64,000 nt of DNA. Origin: Patiriisocius sp047731265. Its GTDB lineage: Bacteria; Bacteroidota; Bacteroidia; Flavobacteriales; Flavobacteriaceae. The position numbers and the translations under genes were made by a program. The stretch is from positions 558,001 through 622,000 of the forward strand of contig NZ_CP159835.1 in the NCBI RefSeq assembly GCF_047731265.1. The letters are read 5' to 3'. The notes under the pieces were generated by a model. It made no database searches and was not told where the DNA came from. It worked only from the letters and a program-made list of their open reading frames with translations. Positions 25,531 to 34,034 of the stretch are shown here, one piece after another; position 1 is the stretch's first letter; every line of letters starts with the position of its first letter.

Positions 25531-26487
25531 TTAAATAGCTTTCTTTAATTTATTCGCTTCTTTCTTGTCTGCATAAGCCATTGCCGCATCGCGCACCCAA
25601 GCTCCGTTGTCCCAAGCGCTTACTCTAGCTTTCATACGTTGCTTATTGCAAGGGCCGTGGCCTTTTACTACCTGCCAGAACTCATCCCAATTGATTTCTC
25701 CAAAATCATAAATACCTTTTTCTTCATTCCATTTTAAATCTGGATCTGGAACTGTTAATCCAAGAATATCAGCCTGCGGAACCGTTTGATCAATAAATTG
25801 TTGGCGTAAATCATCATTTGACTTGCGTTTTAATTTCCATTTCATTGATTGTTCTGTATGGATACTCTCGGCATCTGTTGGACCTAGCATCATTAAACTT
25901 GGCCACCACCACCTATTCAAGGCATCTTGCGCCATGTCTTTTTGCGCTTGTGTTCCGTTGCAAAGTTTATGCATAATCTCAAAACCTTGGCGTTGGTGAA
26001 AGCTTTCTTCTTTACAAACGCGCACCATTGCCCTTGCGTAAGGACCAAAAGAGGTATTACACAATGGCACTTGATTGATAATCGCTGCGCCATCTACTAA
26101 CCAGCCCACAGCTCCCATATCTGCCCAAGTAACAGTAGGATAATTAAATATAGAAGAATACTTTGCTTTTCCAGAATGCAATTGTTCATACAATTCGTCA
26201 CGAGAAATCCCTAAGGTTTCGCATGCAGAATACAGATACAACCCATGACCCGCTTCATCTTGAACTTTAGCAAGAAGGGCTGCTTTTCTCCTTAGTGAAG
26301 GAGCTCTTGAAATCCAATTCCCTTCTGGTAACATTCCTACAATTTCAGAATGGGCATGTTGGGACATTTGCCTGATGTGTGTCTTCCGATACTTTTCTGG
26401 CATCCAATCTTTAGGTTCTATCTTTTCATCACGTGCTATACGCGCTTCAAAAATTTCTTCTAGGTTTTTTACTTGTTCGTTGCTCAT
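25531..26487 (-). CDS. paaA: PaaA, phenylacetyl-CoA epoxidase catalytic subunit
   Basis: 318 residues. A ferritin-like di-iron oxygenase: MPEKYRKTHIRQMSQHAHSE, KVQDEAGHGLYLYSACETLG with an E-x-x-H pair, and RVCKEESFHQRQGFEIM with the second E-x-x-H pair supply the metal ligands; the C-terminus has GPCNKQRMKARVSAWDNGAW. PaaA forms the ring-1,2-epoxide of phenylacetyl-CoA with O2 and electrons from PaaE. It is the second structural gene of the operon, 62 bp after paaE. Confidence 0.96.
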   Translation of the reverse strand: MSNEQVKNLEEIFEARIARDEKIEPKDWMPEKYRKTHIRQMSQHAHSEIVGMLPEGNWISRAPSLRRKAALLAKVQDEAGHGLYLYSACETLGISRDELYEQLHSGKAKYSSIFNYPTVTWADMGAVGWLVDGAAIINQVPLCNTSFGPYARAMVRVCKEESFHQRQGFEIMHKLCNGTQAQKDMAQDALNRWWWPSLMMLGPTDAESIHTEQSMKWKLKRKSNDDLRQQFIDQTVPQADILGLTVPDPDLKWNEEKGIYDFGEINWDEFWQVVKGHGPCNKQRMKARVSAWDNGAWVRDAAMAYADKKEANKLKKAI

Positions 26488-26549
26488 AGCTCAGTTATTT
26501 TATTATTAGCTTGGGAGAACATCCCCCTAGCTCCCCTCAAAGGCAAGAT

Positions 26550-27623
26550 TTATACGTCAAAGTCTACTGTAACACTATCTGTAGTTGGGACTGCTTGGCA
26601 ACTCAAAACAAGATTTTGAGACACCTCTTTATCACTCAATGCATAATTTATTTTCATTTCTACTGCACCGTCTATTACTAAACATTTGCAGGTGCTGCAT
26701 ACACCCCCTTTGCAAGCAAAGGGCAAATCTGCTCCTGCTCCCAGGGCTGCATCTAGAATATTATCGTATTCTTTGGTCATTGTGAACGTAAATTCTTTAC
26801 CACCATCAACAATGATCACTTTGGTTCCTTCCACATTTTGTTGCGCTAAGCGCTCTTGACGCGCAATATCTTCTTCTGAAAGTCCTGTAACAAATAATTC
26901 AAAATGAACATTCTCTTTGGGAAGTCCAGCATTGATTAAATACTCTGACACATAATTGACCATTTTTTCAGGACCACATAAAAACACTTCATCCGTATCT
27001 GGAATATCTATAAATGTTTTAGTTAGCACAGCCATTTTTTCATCATCAAAGCGACCATTAAACAATTCGATATCTCTGCGCTCTTTGGTCAAAAAATAAT
27101 TGATTTCAAAACGCCCAAAAAACTGATTTCTCAGCTGTTCTAATTCCTCCTTAAAGATAATAGATTTTGCCGTCTTATTAATATAAAACAACTTACATGT
27201 ACTATTTGGTTCCACTGTTAAATGCGTTTTAACCATTGAAAGTACCGGCGTAATTCCACTACCTGCCGCAAAAAAAAGATAATTTTTGGCTTTTGTATTG
27301 TTTGTTTCTACCCCAAAGTTACCACTCGGCGCCATTACTTCCAGCATGTCTCCAGCTTGGAGTGTATCATTTATAAATGTTGAAAATTTTCCGCCTGGAA
27401 TTAACTTAACAGCCACTTTCCATTGAGCGTCTATTGGACTAGAACATAAACTATACGAACGGCGTGTATCTTCACCATCAATATCTGTCTTTAATGTAAG
27501 ATGTTGACCTTGACGAAAGTGAAACTCCTTAGATATCTCTGAAGGAACTTCGAAAGTTACTACAGAGCAATCGTCTGTATCCTTGTAAATTTCTTTAATC
27601 TTTAAATTATGAAAGTCTGCCAC
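26550..27623 (-). CDS. paaE: PaaE, phenylacetyl-CoA epoxidase reductase
   Basis: 357 residues. FAD-binding ferredoxin-reductase domain (about 1-105, with RSYSLCSSP), NAD-binding domain (about 110-235, with FFAAGSGITPVLSMVK and FLCGPEKMVNYV) and a C-terminal plant-type [2Fe-2S] domain (about 262-357) with CKGGVCSTCKC and a fourth Cys in LSCQAVP. It passes electrons from NAD(P)H to PaaA. The start is GTG at 27623; no better start is close. It is the first structural gene after the TetR gene and has its own promoter with an overlapping palindrome. Confidence 0.95.
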   Translation of the reverse strand: MADFHNLKIKEIYKDTDDCSVVTFEVPSEISKEFHFRQGQHLTLKTDIDGEDTRRSYSLCSSPIDAQWKVAVKLIPGGKFSTFINDTLQAGDMLEVMAPSGNFGVETNNTKAKNYLFFAAGSGITPVLSMVKTHLTVEPNSTCKLFYINKTAKSIIFKEELEQLRNQFFGRFEINYFLTKERRDIELFNGRFDDEKMAVLTKTFIDIPDTDEVFLCGPEKMVNYVSEYLINAGLPKENVHFELFVTGLSEEDIARQERLAQQNVEGTKVIIVDGGKEFTFTMTKEYDNILDAALGAGADLPFACKGGVCSTCKCLVIDGAVEMKINYALSDKEVSQNLVLSCQAVPTTDSVTVDFDV

Positions 27624-27647
27624 TTGTTATATTTCAAATTATTGATG

Positions 27648-27677
27648 CAAAACTAACGATTGTTAGTTAATCTGCAA
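27648..27677 (-). promoter_or_regulatory. paaE operon promoter with overlapping palindromic operator
   Basis: On the minus strand TTG (27677-27675), 19 bases, then TAGTTTTG (27655-27648) form a full Bacteroidota-type -33/-7 promoter. The palindrome AACTAACGATTGTTAGTT (27651-27668; 7-bp arms, 4-bp centre) occupies the space between the boxes and overlaps the -7 box. The start codon lies about 25 bp downstream. A bound TetR dimer here would block RNA polymerase. From memory, the TetR-type PaaR of Thermus recognises a similar CnAACG..CGTTnG palindrome. Confidence 0.75.
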
Positions 27678-27693
27678 AAAGGTTTAACCATTA

Positions 27694-28260
27694 TTAAACA
27701 ATCCCTTCTAAAAGAACCGCTACCATGTCTTTCTTTAGGACGTTCACATCCATTTTACCGCGTTTTTCATTCCACAAGTAAAGGGTTCGAAGGGTAGATA
27801 GTATGGAAAATAAAATAACCTCAGGATGCTGTGGTTTAATATCACCTGCAGCAACTCCCTGTTTTATGATGCCTCGAAAATTTCCTTCATAATCCTCGCG
27901 CATTTTCACCACACGCTTTAGTGCAAAACCTTCTAAATGCATCCAATCATTATTGAGTGCTGCTATATTTTCAGAATAATTAACGGTGATATCAATATGA
28001 ATTTCAATGACACTTTCAATCTTCTTTAAAGGACTTATATTTTCTAAAGTAATAGCATTCATCTCTCGGGTAAACTCTTCAGCAACTTCCAAAATTAATG
28101 TAGAAAGGATTTCTTGCTTTCCTGAAATATGATTGTACAAGCTGGCTGCTTTTATATCCATGGCATGGGCGATGTCGCGCATAGATACTGCATTATATCC
28201 TCTTTCTTTGAAAAGACGAGAGGCGATAGTTATTATTTCTTGCTTGCGGGTTGGTTTCAT
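27694..28260 (-). CDS. TetR/AcrR-family regulator of the paa cluster
   Basis: 188 residues. The N-terminal helix-turn-helix is typical (ITIASRLFKERGYNAVSMRD, then IAHAMDIKAASLYNHISGKQ, about 8-50), followed by a helical ligand-binding domain. Its place directly before paaE, with a palindrome inside the paaE promoter, suggests it is the pathway repressor, released by phenylacetyl-CoA or a later CoA ester as described for PaaR/PaaX-type regulators. TATTTTTA (one mismatch to TAnnTTTG) lies just upstream of its ATG. Confidence 0.88.
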   Translation of the reverse strand: MKPTRKQEIITIASRLFKERGYNAVSMRDIAHAMDIKAASLYNHISGKQEILSTLILEVAEEFTREMNAITLENISPLKKIESVIEIHIDITVNYSENIAALNNDWMHLEGFALKRVVKMREDYEGNFRGIIKQGVAAGDIKPQHPEVILFSILSTLRTLYLWNEKRGKMDVNVLKKDMVAVLLEGIV

Positions 28261-28282
28261 TATGATGTAAAAATAACGAATT

Positions 28283-28395
28283 AGAGATTAATTAAAGATT
28301 GTTGATTGGGGATTTTTGATTACTGAACTACCTGCTTTTTAAAGTCGTTAATTCTTTTTTATTTCAAAAATCAATAAACTCCAATACGCATTGGT
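28283..28395. repeat. Intergenic repeat words between the TetR gene and the aromatic hydroxylase
   Basis: GATTGTTGATTGGGGATTTT and CAAAAATCAATAAACTCCAA face each other across ~60 bp, with GTCGTTAATT between: the same vocabulary as the stem-loops inside the paa cluster, here in a divergent intergenic region. Confidence 0.45.
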
Positions 28396-28417
28396 TAGGC
28401 AAGTTTTGCTATTTTTG
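28391..28417 (+). promoter_or_regulatory. Probable promoter of the aromatic amino acid hydroxylase gene
   Basis: TTG at 28391-28393 and TATTTTTG at 28410-28417 (perfect TAnnTTTG) with a 16-bp spacer. The -7 box ends four bases before the ATG at 28422, so the message would be leaderless or nearly so. Confidence 0.5.
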
Positions 28418-28421
28418 ATAT

Positions 28422-30209
28422 ATGATTGAAGAGATTACCCCTCTAACCCCTATCAAGGGGAGCATTGAAATTGAAAGCAACGAACTACTCGATAGGCTGC
28501 CCCCACATTTAAAGCAGTATATCAAGCCACAAAATTATGAACACTACACCGCTATGAATCAAGCGGTGTGGCGTTATGTAATGCGAAAAAATGTGGATTA
28601 TTTAAGTATAGTAGCACATGAAAGTTATCTGGATGGTTTGGAACAAACTGGAATTTCTATTGACAAAATCCCTTCGATGTATGGGATGAATCGCATCCTT
28701 AAAGAAATAGGTTGGGCAGCGGTTGCTGTGGATGGTTTTATTCCTCCTAACGCTTTTATGGAATTTCAGGCCTACAAAGTGCTGGTAATTGCTAGCGATA
28801 TCCGTCAATTAGAGAACATCGAGTACACCCCTGCACCAGATATTATACACGAAGGAGCTGGACATGCTCCCATTATTGCCAGTCCAGATTATGCAGAATA
28901 CTTACGGCGTTTTGGAGAAATTGGCGCTAAAGCAATCTCTAGTGCGCACGATATGGAAATGTACGAAGCGGTGAGAACACTTTCTATTTTAAAGGAAGCC
29001 GAAGGAATTTCTAAAGAAAAAATTGAAACTGCTGAAAAAAAAGTGGAAGCACTTCAAAATAAAAAAGTCACCCCTTCTGAAATTGCGCTTGTCCGAAATT
29101 TACATTGGTGGACCGTAGAGTATGGTATGGTTGGAACGATTGAAGATCCTAAAATTTACGGTGCAGGGCTACTATCTTCTATTGGCGAAAGCGAGTGGTG
29201 TATGAAAAAAGAGGTGAAGAAAATTCCGTATTCTATAGCTGCGGCATATCAAAATTTTGACATAACAAAACCGCAACCTCAATTATATGTCACTCCAGAC
29301 TTTGCCTTTTTACAGCAAGTTCTGGAAGAATTCGCAAATACAATGGCGGTTAGAAAAGGTGGGTGGCGAGGACTCAATAAACTTATTGAAAGTAAACAAA
29401 TGGGAACTATAGAGCTTAGTGCTGGCCTGCAAGTTTCTGGGGTATTTACGAGAATGATTAAAAATGAAGATAACGAAATAGTATATTTTGAAACTGAAAG
29501 AGAGACCGCACTTGCCTATAGAGAAACCGAAGTAATTGGACACGGAGTTTCAAGACATCAAAACGGATTTAGAAGTCCATTGGGTAAGTTAAAAGGTATT
29601 AATCTTGCCATTGAAAATATGGGGCCACGTGATCTAGCAGCCTATGATTTTTATGACGGTAAACCCATTGAGTTTGAATTTGAAAGCGGCATTCGAGTAA
29701 AAGGAATGAATGTTACAGGAATGCGTAATTTAAAAGGAGAGCTGATGTTGATTCAGTTTAAAAATTGTAAGGTTACTTATAAAAACGAAATTTTATTCTC
29801 TCCTGAAGATGGTGATTTTGATATGGCAGTTGGCAAAGAAATTGTCTCGGCATTTGCCGGAGCAGCAGATTACTTGAGTTTTAATTTAGTAGAACACGAA
29901 TTGAGCACTCTTGGTGATGTTACAGAGATGGGTGAAGAGGAGAAAAAATTGAATGGGTTTTACAGCGCTGTGAGAACATATAGGTTGGAACATACCGCCC
30001 CTTACCTCTCTTCAAAGGGAAGAGACAAACTCTTAGAAATTTTTAAAAAGGTAAAGCGTAATTTCTCTAATGATTGGCTTTTGCCATTGGAGCTTTATGA
30101 GTTGACAAAAAATTATGAAATATTAGATCATTTGAAATCTTTACAAGAAAAAAGACCTGAGATTGCTCATCTAATTGAGGGCGGATTGGGGCTTATTAAA
30201 AAAGAATAG
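28422..30209 (+). CDS. Aromatic amino acid (phenylalanine-type) hydroxylase, long form
   Basis: 595 residues, twice the usual bacterial phenylalanine hydroxylase (~260-300). The non-heme iron site is complete: His143 and His148 in DIIHEGAGHAPI and Glu233 in WWTVEYGMVG. The region 190-220 is a charged helical insert. After the catalytic domain (to about 330) come ~265 residues of no family I recognise (contains GHGVSRHQNGFRSPLGKLKG and EFESGIRVKGMNVTGMRNLK). Tetrahydropterin-dependent hydroxylation of Phe to Tyr is the likely reaction. The first ~12 codons resemble a CCCCT...AGGGG intergenic repeat, so the N-terminal PLTPIKG may be repeat-derived. Divergent from the paa regulator. Confidence 0.88.
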   Translation: MIEEITPLTPIKGSIEIESNELLDRLPPHLKQYIKPQNYEHYTAMNQAVWRYVMRKNVDYLSIVAHESYLDGLEQTGISIDKIPSMYGMNRILKEIGWAAVAVDGFIPPNAFMEFQAYKVLVIASDIRQLENIEYTPAPDIIHEGAGHAPIIASPDYAEYLRRFGEIGAKAISSAHDMEMYEAVRTLSILKEAEGISKEKIETAEKKVEALQNKKVTPSEIALVRNLHWWTVEYGMVGTIEDPKIYGAGLLSSIGESEWCMKKEVKKIPYSIAAAYQNFDITKPQPQLYVTPDFAFLQQVLEEFANTMAVRKGGWRGLNKLIESKQMGTIELSAGLQVSGVFTRMIKNEDNEIVYFETERETALAYRETEVIGHGVSRHQNGFRSPLGKLKGINLAIENMGPRDLAAYDFYDGKPIEFEFESGIRVKGMNVTGMRNLKGELMLIQFKNCKVTYKNEILFSPEDGDFDMAVGKEIVSAFAGAADYLSFNLVEHELSTLGDVTEMGEEEKKLNGFYSAVRTYRLEHTAPYLSSKGRDKLLEIFKKVKRNFSNDWLLPLELYELTKNYEILDHLKSLQEKRPEIAHLIEGGLGLIKKE

Positions 30210-30211
30210 AA

Positions 30212-30355
30212 TTAACATTTAACCGATTCCGAAAGAAGAGCAACATGACTGTAAAGGACCCCCATTGGATAACTTTCAATATCGGCTACAAATTGCGCCT
30301 GTGTTTCTACAAAGGATAAAGAGGTCATGAAAACCAAAAGATACTTTTTTAGCAT
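30212..30355 (-). CDS. Small secreted peptide ORF or N-terminal remnant
   Basis: 47 codons from an ATG at 30355 to a TAA at 30212. The start reads MLKKYLLVFMTSLSFVETQA followed by QF, a good signal peptide, but only ~25 residues follow (VADIESYPMGVLYSHVALLS and a few more). It is either a short exported peptide or the 5' stub of a lost secreted protein. Its stop lies 3 bp from the convergent hydroxylase stop. No family recognised. Confidence 0.35.
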   Translation of the reverse strand: MLKKYLLVFMTSLSFVETQAQFVADIESYPMGVLYSHVALLSESVKC

Positions 30356-30439
30356 ACTTTTTTTGATTCGGCAAATACAAAAGTATTAGAGAAAATAATT
30401 AGGGGTTATCAACCAGTAAGTTACCTTAATACAAAGATT

Positions 30440-31054
30440 TTATAAGATTAAATTATCAAAATCATTTTCAGTTTTTATTCGTTTTTCTGAATATTGTAAT
30501 TCCCATCCCATACTATTGGTCAGTATATAAATTTTTTGAAGCTCTGAAATTAATCTGTTTTCTGCATTGGTTCTCAAACTTGATGCCTCAATTTGCTCTC
30601 GCAGCAAAGCTGTTACTCTTTTTTTTATTTCGTTATAATCTTCTGCTTCAAATGGATTTAAATACTCAAAAGTTACATCATAATACTCAATATTAGGATT
30701 GATTTTTAATTCTGGTTGGGGGATCTCGGTAATTAGGACCGTTTTAGATTCTGGGATTATTTCTGCTTTAATCTTACTCAAATCATAACTTATAGAAGCT
30801 TGAGCATTTGCAACTACAAGGGCTTTCTTTTTTGAATCTACCAGACCCATCAATAGGTTTTTTGTGTCGCTGAAAGTATAAATCTGCGAGAAATTACCTT
30901 CAGTAACCACTAATTTTCCTACGTTTTTTAATTGTTTTTCGATTAAAGAAGTGGAGGCATTAAGCTGTTCGTTCTCCTCCTTTTGATATTCACAATATCG
31001 CAAGCCGAAAACAACAACCATTGCCAGTACAATTCCTAAGAAGATATTACGCAT
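30440..31054 (-). CDS. DUF4230-domain protein
   Basis: 204 residues. One N-terminal membrane span (IFLGIVLAMVVVFGLRYC), then the DUF4230 region (about 40-190) with LVVTEGNFSQIYTFSD, ALVVANAQASISYDLSKI and EITEIPQPELKI-like strands. The protein is expected to be anchored in the inner membrane with the domain outside. Function unknown; DUF4230 proteins are widespread in Bacteroidota and Firmicutes. Stand-alone gene, 104 bp from the outer-membrane protein gene upstream. Confidence 0.8.
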   Translation of the reverse strand: MRNIFLGIVLAMVVVFGLRYCEYQKEENEQLNASTSLIEKQLKNVGKLVVTEGNFSQIYTFSDTKNLLMGLVDSKKKALVVANAQASISYDLSKIKAEIIPESKTVLITEIPQPELKINPNIEYYDVTFEYLNPFEAEDYNEIKKRVTALLREQIEASSLRTNAENRLISELQKIYILTNSMGWELQYSEKRIKTENDFDNLIL

Positions 31055-31158
31055 CTATATATAAATACACACAAGACCACCGCGCTAAAAGAACAATGAA
31101 AAAAGACTCGCCTCGTTATTGATAATGAATATAGAAATTATTGTCGATATTTCCTTGC

Positions 31159-33924
31159 TTATAGGTCATATTTTACAACAAACATCAAAATTCTTGGCAA
31201 GACAAAATACTCGCTCGTTGTACTAAATTGATCTCCAAAGTTATCCTTATTAATAGATTGAGTATTTAAAATATTTGTTGCTTTTAGTGAAAACTCCCAA
31301 GAACTGTCTCCTTTTTGATAATACAAATCTGCATTGAAGAAAGAATATCTATTTTTTACTGAATTTTCTTCGTTACTATAATCGTAAAAATCCCATTCCG
31401 CATTTAACTGGAAATCCTTTAAGAAAACAACATTGATATTTGTGTACGGGCGCTGCGTAGTAAATTTTTGAACCTGACCACCATTGTCGTAATCGTTTAA
31501 TACAAAACGATACCCAACTTCAAAATTAGGCCAATTTTTAAAGTTTGATTGCGCGCTTGCCCGATAATTTTGAGTAAAACTCTCACTTTCCCTTATTTCA
31601 TTGTTTATATCATTAAAGGTGTTGCTCCAAGCCACCTTAGCATTTAAACGAAATTGAATTTTCTTAACTCGTTTACTAAAACTTCCAAAAATAGAAAGTG
31701 CCTCATCCGGGAAATTACTATTCACATTTATGGGCGAACTCACTTGATTAATCCCAACAATATCAGTTGTTTGTTTTATAGCATCAATCGTCCTTGAGTA
31801 GTTAATATTACCACTTATGTTTGTGTATTTAAACATATTAAAACTGTAATAGGTCAAATTATAATTGTTGGCTAAGGAGTTTGCTAAGTTTCTATTTCCG
31901 CGGAAAAGCCTATTATAATTATTAAACACATAGCCTCTAGCAAAATCATTTACATCACTATAATTGGCATTTAGAGAATAGTCAAAACGTAAAACCTCAC
32001 TCTTATTTATTTCATAGAGCACGTTTAAATCTGGAAGTACGAGCCAATTATTTTGCAAAGCTTCACTACCCAATTGTTCATTTTTAATTCCGTAGTTATG
32101 AAGCGTAACTCCTGGGCTTAGCGTGAATCTCCTAGTCTTTAACTTATAATGCATCCCTAAAAAAAGATCATTAAACGTATATGCTACATCATTATTAAAG
32201 TCTGGATCTGTAAAACTATTCTCGCTGTTATTATCTAGAATTTGGAAAATTCGTGAGTCAAACTGCTGCCTGCTATAAGTATTTCCCAAAGTAAAGTTGA
32301 TATTACTCACATTATTTAGCACATAATAATAATCCACCTTAGCATCTAATTTGTGGCTAATTACATTTTTTTGCTGGTCAACATCATATCTATTTTGATC
32401 TAATAATGGATCAAAAGTATCAGTACCGCTATCAGAAGGATTTGGATCTGTAGGATTTATTTGGGTAAATACTCCTCTAAACGGAATTGAATCCTGTGCT
32501 GCACGATAAAAAGGATCTTCATTCTGATACAAGTATTGTGCTTGTGCGGCAAAGATGTTATTTTCATTTAGCGTGTAATACGCGTTCAAATTATTGTTTA
32601 TTGAAAAGGGGTTGTTTTTAATTTCTTCAACAATATCATTTGCACTTCCTTGAACTACAGATAATGTGTTTGAATCTTCGGTCTGTTTTGATATTTTAAC
32701 AAGTGTGTCATAATCAAACTGAAAATTAGCATTTGGCTTGTATTTAGCACTTAACTTACCCATTGCTAACTGGTTGCGAGTATCGCTAATTGAACTTGTA
32801 TTTTCAGTAGCTCCTGAAGCGATGTATTGGGTTATGGAATTATTTACAACATTAGTTTTATTATCGCTCAAAATGGCAAAACCTGAAACATCAAATTTAT
32901 TATTGAAAGCATAGCTGAAGTTTGCTGCTATAAACTTTGCTTCAATAGCATTTGCTCGATTGTTTTGAGTAGTAGTAAAGCCAAGGTCACTTTCTCTAAT
33001 CGAAAAATTGGTGCCGCCTCCACGATTAAAATCTCTAAACCCACCTGTAAAGTTGAAGTAATCCCTAAAAGTGAAAGGAACCTCCCCTATATTATTAAAA
33101 TCTGTAATAATATTAACACTGTATTTTGGATTGTAATAAAACAATTTAGGATGTACTAAATACCGTCCACTATCTTGTCCATAATCATCACCAACCCCCG
33201 CTCCTGCCGTAACTTCACCAAACCAAAAGCTCTTTTTTCCTTCTTTTAATTTTATATTAATGGCAATATTATCTTGGTCATTTCCCAAGCCTCGCATTTG
33301 ATCAACTTCGTTGTAGTTTCTCAACACCTCTATCTTATCTACAGCATCTGCTGGGATATTTTTTGTCGCTAGTTTAGAGTCGCCATCAAAAAAGTCTTTT
33401 CCCTCAACCATTACTTTGTTTACGATTTTTCCTTCAATTAGTATCTCACCATCATCGTTTACCTCAACACCTGGTAATTTGTTCATTACATCCCCTAGTT
33501 TTCTTTCTTCACCATTGGTAAAGGAATCTGCATTATAGATAATGGTATCCCCTTTAACTGTAACTGGCATCTCATAAATAAGTGTTACATCATCCAGTGC
33601 TGCGACCTGTTCGTGCAGTGTAAAATCTAGCGTTTTATTTTGAGCATTCCCAGCAACCACAAGTTCTTTTTCAGTATTTTGATATCCTAAAAAACTTGCA
33701 TTGAGCAGGTAGGTTTCTCCTTTTGGCAAGTCTAATTGATATTGCCCTTTGGTGTTTGTAATCCCGTAACTTTCTATAGCACCGCTTGATTTTACTGTAG
33801 CAATTACATTTGCCAAAGAAAGTGGTTGCCCTATGCTATCTTTAATAAAGCCTTTTACTTTCATAGATTGGGCAGATGCTGCTACACCGTATAGTATTAA
33901 AGCAATAAAAAGTAGTTTTTTCAT
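31159..33924 (-). CDS. Outer-membrane beta-barrel protein with carboxypeptidase-regulatory-like domain
   Basis: 921 residues from the ATG at 33924 (MKKLLFIALILYG); an ATG 18 bp upstream adds MRSKRG and spoils the signal peptide less plausibly. Signal peptide to ASAQ (about 18), carboxypeptidase-regulatory-like beta-sandwich (KVKGFIKDSIGQPLSLANV to ~105), plug-like region (GDVMNKLPGVEVNDDGEILI, IEVLRNYNEVDQMRGLG) and a long barrel of alternating strands ending in LPRILMFVVKYDL. It is of the OMP_b-brl type found without a canonical TonB box. It lies downstream of the GLPGLI gene on the same strand, and the pair probably form an operon divergent from a histidine kinase pair. Confidence 0.88.
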   Translation of the reverse strand: MKKLLFIALILYGVAASAQSMKVKGFIKDSIGQPLSLANVIATVKSSGAIESYGITNTKGQYQLDLPKGETYLLNASFLGYQNTEKELVVAGNAQNKTLDFTLHEQVAALDDVTLIYEMPVTVKGDTIIYNADSFTNGEERKLGDVMNKLPGVEVNDDGEILIEGKIVNKVMVEGKDFFDGDSKLATKNIPADAVDKIEVLRNYNEVDQMRGLGNDQDNIAINIKLKEGKKSFWFGEVTAGAGVGDDYGQDSGRYLVHPKLFYYNPKYSVNIITDFNNIGEVPFTFRDYFNFTGGFRDFNRGGGTNFSIRESDLGFTTTQNNRANAIEAKFIAANFSYAFNNKFDVSGFAILSDNKTNVVNNSITQYIASGATENTSSISDTRNQLAMGKLSAKYKPNANFQFDYDTLVKISKQTEDSNTLSVVQGSANDIVEEIKNNPFSINNNLNAYYTLNENNIFAAQAQYLYQNEDPFYRAAQDSIPFRGVFTQINPTDPNPSDSGTDTFDPLLDQNRYDVDQQKNVISHKLDAKVDYYYVLNNVSNINFTLGNTYSRQQFDSRIFQILDNNSENSFTDPDFNNDVAYTFNDLFLGMHYKLKTRRFTLSPGVTLHNYGIKNEQLGSEALQNNWLVLPDLNVLYEINKSEVLRFDYSLNANYSDVNDFARGYVFNNYNRLFRGNRNLANSLANNYNLTYYSFNMFKYTNISGNINYSRTIDAIKQTTDIVGINQVSSPINVNSNFPDEALSIFGSFSKRVKKIQFRLNAKVAWSNTFNDINNEIRESESFTQNYRASAQSNFKNWPNFEVGYRFVLNDYDNGGQVQKFTTQRPYTNINVVFLKDFQLNAEWDFYDYSNEENSVKNRYSFFNADLYYQKGDSSWEFSLKATNILNTQSINKDNFGDQFSTTSEYFVLPRILMFVVKYDL

Positions 33925-34034
33925 CCCTCGTTTTGATCGCATATCAACTGTCTTTAAAAATTTTAATAGTATAAAAAACTGCGCTCATCAGTTTTAGCGC
34001 TAATAAGACCGGTTAAATAGTTGTAAACAAGAAA

